Source: Streptomyces sp. NRRL B-24484
GTDB taxonomy: Bacteria > Actinomycetota > Actinomycetes > Streptomycetales > Streptomycetaceae
Direction of reading: 5' to 3'
NCBI RefSeq assembly: GCF_000717715.1
Contig: NZ_JOAI01000003.1
Location: 62,001-126,000 of the forward strand
DNA length: 64,000 nt
Of the stretch, positions 49,227 through 56,658 are shown in pieces. Under the pieces are notes generated by a model. It saw only the letters and a program-made list of their open reading frames with translations, ran no database searches and was not told where the DNA came from. Position 1 is the first letter of the stretch. Every line of letters starts with the position of its first letter. The position numbers and the translations under genes were made by a program.

Positions 49227-51614
49227 GTGAGGATCGCGATCGTCGGCGGCGGGCCCGGCGGCCTGTACTTCGCCGCCCTGATGAAGCAGCTCGACCCGGC
49301 CCACCGGGTCACCGTCTGGGAGCGCAACGCACCGGACGACACCTTCGGCTTCGGCGTGGTGTTCTCCGACGAGACGCTCGGCGGCATCGAGAACGCCGAC
49401 CCGGAGTTCGCCGCCGCGATGGCGGACCGCTTCGCGCGCTGGACCGACATCGACATCCACCTGGACGGCGGCAGCCACACCGTCGGCGGCCAGGGCTTCG
49501 CCGCCCTGGGCCGCCGGGAGCTGCTGCGCCTGCTCCAGGACCGCTGCCGCGACCTGGGCGTCGAGCTGCACTTCGGCACGCCGGCGCCGGACACGGCCGA
49601 GCTGCTCGCCTCGTACGACCTGACGGTGGCCGCGGACGGCGCCAACTCGCAGGTGCGCAGGGGCTTCGCCGAGGAGTTCCGGCCCGCGCTGGACACCCGG
49701 CGCAACAAGTACATGTGGCTCGGCACGGACCTCGTGTTCGAGGCGTTCCAGTTCTTCGTCAAGCAGACGCAGTGGGGCACCGTGCAGGTCCACGGCTACC
49801 CGTACTCCGACTCCGGTTCGACCTTCATCGTGGAGATGCACGAGGACGTCTGGCGCCGGGCCGGCTTCGACGCCACCGAGGGCGAGGAGTTCCCGCCCGG
49901 CACCTCCGACGAGAAGGCCGTCGACCGGATCCGGGAGCTGTTCGCCGCCGAGCTGGACGGCCACCGGCTGTTCGCCAACAACTCCAAGTGGCTCAACTTC
50001 ACCACCGTGCGCAACGAGCGGTGGCACCACGGCGGTCTCGTCCTGCTCGGGGACGCCGCGCACACCGCGCACTTCTCCATCGGCTCGGGGACGAAGCTGG
50101 CCATGGAGGACGCCCTCGCGCTCGCCGCCTGCCTGCACGAACACCCAGGCCTCGACGAGGCGTTGACGGCGTACGAGACCGAGCGGCGGCCGGTCGTGGA
50201 GTCCACCCAGCGGGCCGCGCAGGCCTCCCTGGAGTGGTTCGAGAACATCGGCATGTATGTCCGGCAGGAGCCGACCCGGTTCTGCTTCAACCTGCTGACC
50301 CGTTCGCGCCGGATCACCTACGACAACCTGCGCGAACGCGACGGCGACTTCGCCGACCGGGTCGCCGCCGCCTTCGCCGCCGCGCAGGGGCCGGCCGCGG
50401 ACGGGGCCGTCCCGGCGATGTTCCAGCCGTTCCGGATCGGGCAGCTGGAGCTGAAGAACCGCGTGGTGGTCTCCCCGATGGACATGTACTCCGCGGTCGA
50501 CGGCGTGCCCGGCGACTTCCACCTCGTCCACCTCGGCTCCCGGGCGATGGGCGGCGCCGGGCTCGTCATGACCGAGATGGTCTGCGTCTCCGAGGACGCC
50601 CGGATCACCCCCGGCTGCACCGGCCTGTGGACGGACGGGCAGCGGGACGCCTGGCGCCGGATCGTCTCCTACGTGCACGGGCAGAGCTCCGCCCGGATCG
50701 GCCTGCAGCTCGGCCACGCGGGGCGCAAGGGCTCCACCCGGCTGATGTGGGAGGGCATGGACGACCCGCTGCCGGAGGGCAACTGGCCGGTGGTCGGCCC
50801 CTCGCCGCTGCCGTACGGGCCGGGCTCCGCCGTCCCCCGCGAGGTGACCCGGGCGGACCTGGACCGGATCACCGCCGACTTCGTCGCGGCGGCCCGGCGC
50901 GGCGCCGAGGCCGGCTTCGACCTGCTCGAACTGCACTGCGCGCACGGCTACCTGCTCTCGTCCTTCCTGTCGCCGCTGGCGAACAGCCGGACCGACGAGT
51001 ACGGCGGTCGGCTGGAGAACCGGCTGCGCTACCCGCTGGAGGTCTTCGACGCCGTCCGCGCCGTCTGGCCGGCCGAACGCCCGGTGATCGTCCGCATCTC
51101 GGCCACCGACTGGGCGCCCGACGGCAACACCGAGCACGACGCGGTGGAGATCGCCCGGGCCTTCGTCGCGCACGGCGCGGCCGCCGTGGACGTCTCCTCC
51201 GGTCAGGTCACCAAGGACGAGCGCCCCGCCTACGGCCGCTCCTACCAGACGCCGTTCGCCGACCGGATCCGGCACGAGGTCGCCGCCGCCGCGGGCGTCG
51301 CCGTGATCGCGGTCGGCGCGATCGCCTCCTACGACGACGTGAACTCCATCCTGCTGGCCGGCCGCGCCGACCTCTGCGCGATCGGCCGCACCCACCTGTA
51401 CGACCCGCACTGGACGCTGCACGCGGCCGCCGAGCAGGACTACCGCGGGCCGGCCGCCCAGTGGCCGCTGCCCTTCCGGGCCGGCAGCCGCAAGCCGCCC
51501 TCGGCGCGGACGGACGCCGTCCGGCCCCGCCTCTCGCTGCTCCGGTCGGACGGCCCGGAGCGGGCCGTGCACCTGCGCTGGACCCCGCCCCGGCAGCCGG
51601 CCCGGGTGCCCTGA
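49227..51614 (+). CDS. Bifunctional aryl-CoA 5-monooxygenase/reductase (ACMR or salicylyl-CoA 5-hydroxylase type)
   Basis: 795 residues. N-terminal FAD monooxygenase (about 1-390): IVGGGPGGLYF, GDAAHTAHFSIGSGTKLAMEDA. C-terminal old-yellow-enzyme-like reductase (about 396-740): FQPFRIGQLELKNRVVVSPMDMYS, LQLGHAGRKGS, LHCAHGYLLSSFLSPLAN, VGAIASYDDVN. The fusion is found in 2-aminobenzoyl-CoA monooxygenase/reductase of Azoarcus evansii and in salicylyl-CoA 5-hydroxylase (SdgC) of Streptomyces. It hydroxylates C5 of the aroyl-CoA, the former also reducing the ring. GAGAGGA precedes the GTG. Confidence 0.92.
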   Translation: MRIAIVGGGPGGLYFAALMKQLDPAHRVTVWERNAPDDTFGFGVVFSDETLGGIENADPEFAAAMADRFARWTDIDIHLDGGSHTVGGQGFAALGRRELLRLLQDRCRDLGVELHFGTPAPDTAELLASYDLTVAADGANSQVRRGFAEEFRPALDTRRNKYMWLGTDLVFEAFQFFVKQTQWGTVQVHGYPYSDSGSTFIVEMHEDVWRRAGFDATEGEEFPPGTSDEKAVDRIRELFAAELDGHRLFANNSKWLNFTTVRNERWHHGGLVLLGDAAHTAHFSIGSGTKLAMEDALALAACLHEHPGLDEALTAYETERRPVVESTQRAAQASLEWFENIGMYVRQEPTRFCFNLLTRSRRITYDNLRERDGDFADRVAAAFAAAQGPAADGAVPAMFQPFRIGQLELKNRVVVSPMDMYSAVDGVPGDFHLVHLGSRAMGGAGLVMTEMVCVSEDARITPGCTGLWTDGQRDAWRRIVSYVHGQSSARIGLQLGHAGRKGSTRLMWEGMDDPLPEGNWPVVGPSPLPYGPGSAVPREVTRADLDRITADFVAAARRGAEAGFDLLELHCAHGYLLSSFLSPLANSRTDEYGGRLENRLRYPLEVFDAVRAVWPAERPVIVRISATDWAPDGNTEHDAVEIARAFVAHGAAAVDVSSGQVTKDERPAYGRSYQTPFADRIRHEVAAAAGVAVIAVGAIASYDDVNSILLAGRADLCAIGRTHLYDPHWTLHAAAEQDYRGPAAQWPLPFRAGSRKPPSARTDAVRPRLSLLRSDGPERAVHLRWTPPRQPARVP

Positions 51615-51645
51615 GCCCGGCTCCGGCGGCGCCCGGCGGTGCGGT

Positions 51646-54027
51646 TCAGGCCGCCGAGCGCTCCACGGTGACCTTGAGGTGCTTCATGATCGGCTGGTCG
51701 CTCTGCGTGCTGTGGTCGGCGAGCGCGCAGAGCACGTTCATCTCCGGCATGTAGCCGGCGGCGCAGCCGCGCGGAATGTCGTACGGGACGGCGAGGTAGC
51801 CGTGCAGCGAGCGGGTGGAGCCGTCCCGGGCGGTGCTGGTGATGTCGACCGGGTCGAACTCGCCGAGGCCGCGTTCGCGCATGTCGTCGGGGTTCATGAA
51901 GACCAGGGTGCGCAGGTTCTTGATGCCGCGGTAGCGGTCGTCGTCGGAGTAGATCGTGGTGTTCCACTGGTCGTGCGAGCGCATGGTGCCGAGTGCCAGG
52001 GTGCCGGGGGCGGGGACGACGTCGGGCAGCGGGGCGGCGGAGAACTCGGCGCGGCCGGACGGGGTGAGGAAGACCAGCTCGCGGGCGGGCTGCCTGATCC
52101 GGAAGCCGAGCGGCAGCCGGACGCGGCGGTTGAAGTCCTCGAAGCCGTCGAGGACCTTCGCCATGGTGTCGCGGATCCGGTCGTAGTCCTCGACGTACCA
52201 CTCCCACGGGGTGGCGCTGTCGGGCAGGGCGGCGCGGGCGATGCCGGCGATGATCGCGGGTTCGGAGAGCAGGTGCGGCGAGGCGGGCCGTTTCATGCCG
52301 ACGGACAGGTGGACCATGCTCATCGAGTCCTCGACGGAGGTGCTCTGCACGCCCGCGCGCTGCTCGTCCTTCTCGGTGCGGCCGAGGCAGGGCAGGATCA
52401 GCGCCTGCCGCCCGTGCACCAGGTGGCTGCGGTTGAGCTTGGTGCTGACCTGCACGGTGAGCTCGGTGCGGCGCAGCGCCTCGCAGGTGTAGGGGGTGTC
52501 GGGGGCGGCGAGCGCGAAGTTGCCGCCCATGCCGACGAAGACCGTGACGTCGCCGCGGTGCATGGCCTCGATCGTGCGGACGGTGTCCAGGCCGTGGGCG
52601 CGCGGCGGGTCGATGCCGCAGACCTCGCCGAGCCGGTCGAGGAACTCCGCGGCGGGGCGGTGGTCGATGCCGCAGGTGCGGTTGCCCTGGACGTTGCTGT
52701 GGCCGCGCACGGGTGAGGGGCCGGCGCCCTCGCGGCCGAGGTTGCCTCGCAGCAGCAGGAGGTTGACGATCTCGCGGACGGTGTCGACGCCGTGTTCGTG
52801 CTGGGTGACGCCGAGGCACCAGCTGACGACGGAGCGGTCGGCGTCGCGGTAGGTCCGGGCGGCCGCCAGGATGCCGGCGCGGGGGACGCCGGACTGCTGC
52901 TCGATCTCCTCCCAGGGGGTGGCCTCGCAGCGGGCGCGGTACTCGTCGAAGCCGGTGGTGTACCGGTCGACGAACTCCCGGTCGAGGGCCTTGGGGTCGG
53001 AGTCGGAGAGTTCGAGGACCGCCTTGGCGATGCCGCGCAGCAGGGCCATGTCGCCGCCGATCCGCGGCTGGAGGTTGAGGGTGCTGGTCGTGGTGGGGTG
53101 GAACAGCGCCATGTCGACGAAGTCGTGCGGGACGATGGTGCGGGTGGCGGCGGCCTCGACCAGCGGGTTGATGTGCACGATCCGGGCGCCGCGCCTGTGC
53201 GCCTCGGCGAGGGCGGTGAGCATCCGGGGCGCGTTGGAGGCGGCGTTGACGCCGATGACGAACAGCGCGTCGGTGGTCTCCCAGTCCTTGAGGTCGACGG
53301 TGCCCTTGCCGGTGCCGAGCGATGCCTCCAGGGCGCGTCCGCTGGCCTCGTGGCACATGTTGGAGCAGTCGGGGAGGTTGTTGGTGCCCAGTTCACGGGC
53401 CATCAGCTGGTAGAGGAAGGTGGCCTCGTTGCCCAGCCGGCCGGAGGTGTAGAAGGCGGCCCGGTCGGGGCTGTCGAGCTCCCGCAGGGTGCGGCCGACG
53501 AGTTCGAAGGCGTCCTTCCAGCTGATCGGCACGTAGTGGTCGGTGGCGGCGTCGTAGACCAGCGGCCCGGTCAGCCGCCCCTCGTTCTCCAGGGCGGAGT
53601 CGGACCACTCCGCGAGTTCGGTGACGGTGTGGGTGCCGAAGAGCTCCTTGCCGGCGCGCTTGCGGGTCATCTCCCAGGTGACGTGCTTGATGCCGTTCTC
53701 GCAGATGTCGAGGTGCAGGCCCTTGGTGTCGTCGGGCCAGGCGCAGCCGGGGCAGTCGAAGCCGGTGTTCTCGTGGTTCATCCGCAGGATCGCGCGCGCT
53801 CCGTCGACCAGGGCGCCTTCGCGGACGAGGACGCGGCTGACGCTCTTCGCGGCGCCCCAGCCGGCCGCCGGGTGGTGGTAGGGCCGGAACTCGGGCGGGT
53901 TGCCGGGGGCGGGCCCGGAGCCGTTGCCGGCGCGGTGGCCGTTCCCTCCGTCGGCGCCCGGTGCGCCGTCGGCGTCCGTCGCGACCGGCACGTCGTCGTT
54001 GCGGTCGGAGGCGTTCACGGCACTCAC
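51646..54027 (-). CDS. FdhF/YdeP-family molybdopterin oxidoreductase
   Basis: 793 residues. Formate-dehydrogenase-like fold. The first Cys cluster is CPGCAWPD; the molybdenum ligand region is DCSNMCHEASGRAL; EGAGPSPVRGHSNVQGNRTCGIDHRP and MNPDDMRERGL are typical of the YdeP group. The role in members such as E. coli YdeP is linked to acid resistance. No partner subunits or FdhD are adjacent. GTG 54027 gives the longest frame; GTG 54018, with GAAGGGTGAG upstream, is equally likely. The N-terminus (to about residue 45) is disordered. Confidence 0.88.
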   Translation of the reverse strand: MSAVNASDRNDDVPVATDADGAPGADGGNGHRAGNGSGPAPGNPPEFRPYHHPAAGWGAAKSVSRVLVREGALVDGARAILRMNHENTGFDCPGCAWPDDTKGLHLDICENGIKHVTWEMTRKRAGKELFGTHTVTELAEWSDSALENEGRLTGPLVYDAATDHYVPISWKDAFELVGRTLRELDSPDRAAFYTSGRLGNEATFLYQLMARELGTNNLPDCSNMCHEASGRALEASLGTGKGTVDLKDWETTDALFVIGVNAASNAPRMLTALAEAHRRGARIVHINPLVEAAATRTIVPHDFVDMALFHPTTTSTLNLQPRIGGDMALLRGIAKAVLELSDSDPKALDREFVDRYTTGFDEYRARCEATPWEEIEQQSGVPRAGILAAARTYRDADRSVVSWCLGVTQHEHGVDTVREIVNLLLLRGNLGREGAGPSPVRGHSNVQGNRTCGIDHRPAAEFLDRLGEVCGIDPPRAHGLDTVRTIEAMHRGDVTVFVGMGGNFALAAPDTPYTCEALRRTELTVQVSTKLNRSHLVHGRQALILPCLGRTEKDEQRAGVQSTSVEDSMSMVHLSVGMKRPASPHLLSEPAIIAGIARAALPDSATPWEWYVEDYDRIRDTMAKVLDGFEDFNRRVRLPLGFRIRQPARELVFLTPSGRAEFSAAPLPDVVPAPGTLALGTMRSHDQWNTTIYSDDDRYRGIKNLRTLVFMNPDDMRERGLGEFDPVDITSTARDGSTRSLHGYLAVPYDIPRGCAAGYMPEMNVLCALADHSTQSDQPIMKHLKVTVERSAA

Positions 54028-54286
54028 CCTTCGGCGTCGGACCCCCTGGTATCCGGCCCTCCCCGGTCCCGGATCCCCGGCGTCCGGCTCCGCGGCGTCG
54101 GGGCGCCGGTGTCGGAGGCGGGCGGCGGGACGCGGGCCGGTACCCGCTGCCCAGGCTATGCCCGGCGGCAGGCGCCCGCCCCCGGCACCGGGTGCGGGGC
54201 GGTGCTGCCGCCGTCCGGCCGGTCCGGCGGGCTGCCGCTAGGGTGGCAAGCGTTGTGTCCGTTTTGATATGAGGCGAGTGATTTCC

Positions 54287-54619
54287 ATGGGCTTGCCCCC
54301 CGTGGCGGGTCTCGGCTCCTCCGGGTCCGCGGATCCCTTCTCCGACCTGCTCAGCCGTCGCTTCCGCATGTCTGCGGTGTCCGCGCCGCCGGCCGTGCGG
54401 CGGGTGCCGATCGCCCGCGCCCCGCAGCGCGCCGCCGGGGACGGCAGCGAGGACCCGGACACCGAGCACCCGGTCGCGCACGGCCAGCGGCCGGAGTTCG
54501 GCGCGCGCCCGCGGCGCCGCACCGTCCGGGGCGACACCTTCGTCGCCGACGTGCAGGACGGCGAATCGCGGGTAACCGCCCGTCACCCCGCCGACGGCCC
54601 CGCGCCGGACGCGGTGTGA
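54287..54619 (+). CDS. Hypothetical protein, 110 residues
   Basis: Strong third-position G/C bias across the whole frame supports a real gene. ATG 54287 follows GAGGCGAGTGATTTCC; ATG 54269 is an alternative. Ser/Pro/Arg-rich and probably disordered, with a short helix (DPFSDLLSRRFRMSAV). No signal peptide. It ends 28 bases before the DyP start and may be co-transcribed with the encapsulin system. No family recognised. Confidence 0.55.
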   Translation: MGLPPVAGLGSSGSADPFSDLLSRRFRMSAVSAPPAVRRVPIARAPQRAAGDGSEDPDTEHPVAHGQRPEFGARPRRRTVRGDTFVADVQDGESRVTARHPADGPAPDAV

Positions 54620-54647
54620 CCACCCCGGACGAAGGGACGAGAGGACG

Positions 54648-55643
54648 GTGGACGTGACCGGACCGGTCGAGGTGCCCACTCCGCAACCGGTGCTCAGCCC
54701 GCTGACCAGCGCATCGCTGTTCCTCGTGCTCACCGTCGACCCCGGCGGCGAGCCCGTGGTGCGCGAGCTGCTGGCCGACCTGGCGGGCCTCCGGCGCAGC
54801 GTGGGCTTCGGGCATCCGGACGGGCGGCTGAGCGTCGTCGCCGGGATCGGCTCGGCCTGCTGGGACCGTCTGGCGGACGGCCCGCGCCCCGCCGAACTGC
54901 ACCCCTTCCGGGAGCTGCAGGGCGCCCGTCACCGGGCCCCGGCCACCCCCGGCGACCTGCTCCTCCACATCCGGGCCGCCCGGCAGGACCTCTGCTTCTC
55001 GCTCGGCTCGGAGATCATGTCCCGACTGCGCGGCGCGGTCGCGGTCGCCGACGAGGTCACCGGTTTCGCGTACCTCGACCAGCGCGACCTGCTCGGCTTC
55101 GTGGACGGCACCGAGAACCCCGTCGGCCGGGAGGCCGCCGAGGCCGTGCTGATCGGCGCCGAGGACCCGGACTTCGCCGGCGGGACCTACGTGATCGTGC
55201 AGAAGTACCTGCACGACCTCGACGCCTGGAACCGCCTGCCGGTCGAGCAGCAGGAGCTGATCGTCGGCCGCCGCAAGCTCACCAACGTCGAGATCGACTC
55301 CCCCGGCTCGCACGTCGACCTCAACACGATCACCGGCCCGGACGGCGCGGAACGGCAGATCCTGCGCGACAACATGCCCTTCGGCAGCCCCGGCAGCGGC
55401 GAGTTCGGCACGTACTTCATCGGGTACGCCCGGACGCCGGAGGTCACCGAGGAGATGCTGCGCCACATGTTCCTCGGCGACGGGCCGGTGAGCCACGACC
55501 GGATCCTCGACTTCTCCACGGCCGTCACCGGCACGCTGTTCTTCGTGCCCTCCGCCGACCTGCTGGAGGGCCTGGGGGCCGAGCAGGACGCCGGTGCGGG
55601 CGAGCGGGGGTCGCTCGGCATCGGCGACCTGAAGAGCCGCTGA
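54648..55643 (+). CDS. Dye-decolorizing peroxidase (DyP type B), encapsulin cargo
   Basis: 331 residues. Heme peroxidase with the GxxDG signature GFVDGTENP (Asp153), His222 in SHVDLNT as heme ligand, and Arg240 in QILRDNMPFG; numbers are close to Rhodococcus DypB. The C-terminus ends RGSLGIGDLKSR, a classical encapsulin-targeting peptide (SLGIGxLK). It is followed after 58 bases by the shell gene. It would be packed inside the nanocompartment and oxidise aromatic or dye substrates with peroxide. GAGGAC precedes the GTG start. Confidence 0.95.
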   Translation: MDVTGPVEVPTPQPVLSPLTSASLFLVLTVDPGGEPVVRELLADLAGLRRSVGFGHPDGRLSVVAGIGSACWDRLADGPRPAELHPFRELQGARHRAPATPGDLLLHIRAARQDLCFSLGSEIMSRLRGAVAVADEVTGFAYLDQRDLLGFVDGTENPVGREAAEAVLIGAEDPDFAGGTYVIVQKYLHDLDAWNRLPVEQQELIVGRRKLTNVEIDSPGSHVDLNTITGPDGAERQILRDNMPFGSPGSGEFGTYFIGYARTPEVTEEMLRHMFLGDGPVSHDRILDFSTAVTGTLFFVPSADLLEGLGAEQDAGAGERGSLGIGDLKSR

Positions 55644-55701
55644 CCGCCCCGCACGCCGGCGGCACCGCAGCAACCGAACCAGGCAACAGGAGGCCCGACC
55701 C

Positions 55702-56511
55702 ATGGACAACCTGCACCGCGAACTCGCGCCCGTCTCGGCCGCCGCCTGGGCCGACCTGGAGGAGGAGGCCCGGCGCACCTTCACCAGGCACGTGGCCGCC
55801 CGCCGCATCGTGGACGTCCCCGAGGCCGGCGGCACCGAGCTCGCCGCGGTCAACACCGGCCGCCTGGACGAGATCCGCTCGCCCGACCCGGGCGTGCGGG
55901 GCCGGCTGCGGCAGGCGCAGCCGCTGGTGGAGCTGCGGGTGCCGTTCACCGTGGACCGGGCGCAGGTGGACGACGTCGCGCGGGGCGCCCGGGACGCGGA
56001 CTGGGGACCGGTGAAGGAGGCCGCCCGCCGGATCGCCTTCGCCGAGGACCGCGCCGTGTTCGAGGGCTACCCGGCCGCCGGCATCGCCGGCCTGCGGGCG
56101 TCCTCGGCCAACGAGGCGCTGACCCTGCCCGCCGACCCGCGCGACTACCCGAACGTGATCAGCCGGGCGATCGGCGAACTCCGGCTGGCCGGTGTCGGCG
56201 GCGCCTACACCCTCGCGCTCAGCGCGGACGCCTACACCGCCGTCAGCGAGACCTCCGACCACGGCTACCCGATCCACGAGCACCTGCGCCGCCTGCTCGA
56301 CGGCGAGATCATCTGGGCACCCGCCATCGACGGCGCCTTCCTGATCTCCACCCGTGGCGGCGACTTCACCCTCCAGCTCGGCCAGGACCTGTCCATCGGC
56401 TACCTCGCCCACGACACCGACACCGTCGAGCTCTACTTCCAGGAGTCCCTGACCTTCCTCGTCCACACCGAGGAGGCCGTCGTCGCCATCGACCCCGCCC
56501 CCGCGGCGTAG
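55702..56511 (+). CDS. Encapsulin shell protein (family 1)
   Basis: 269 residues, HK97-fold nanocompartment shell. MDNLHRELAPVSAAAWADLEEEARRTF is the cargo-binding N-terminal helix; RRIVDVPEAGG, EDRAVFEGYPAAGIAGL and the closing YLAHDTDTVELYFQESLTFLV are typical of family 1 (linocin-like). It self-assembles into a shell that packs the DyP through its C-terminal peptide. AGGAGG lies about 7 bases before the ATG. Confidence 0.95.
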   Translation: MDNLHRELAPVSAAAWADLEEEARRTFTRHVAARRIVDVPEAGGTELAAVNTGRLDEIRSPDPGVRGRLRQAQPLVELRVPFTVDRAQVDDVARGARDADWGPVKEAARRIAFAEDRAVFEGYPAAGIAGLRASSANEALTLPADPRDYPNVISRAIGELRLAGVGGAYTLALSADAYTAVSETSDHGYPIHEHLRRLLDGEIIWAPAIDGAFLISTRGGDFTLQLGQDLSIGYLAHDTDTVELYFQESLTFLVHTEEAVVAIDPAPAA

Positions 56512-56658
56512 CCCGGCCCTCCGTGCCGCCCTCCTGAACGGCCGGGTCGCGGCCTGTGACGGACCACCCGGGTAGGACCGCCCCCGAAGAGGGGAGGACA
56601 CCGGTGAGGGGTTACGGGGCGCTGCTCCGGAGCCGGCACGGCGGGGAGGGACCGATCG

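Noticed and set aside
47565..51572. A 1335-codon open frame antisense to the ligase and monooxygenase genes
   Set aside because: It is the mirror of strongly biased codons on the plus strand; the translation is Arg/Gly/Val-rich with no motifs, and both plus-strand proteins have complete family signatures.
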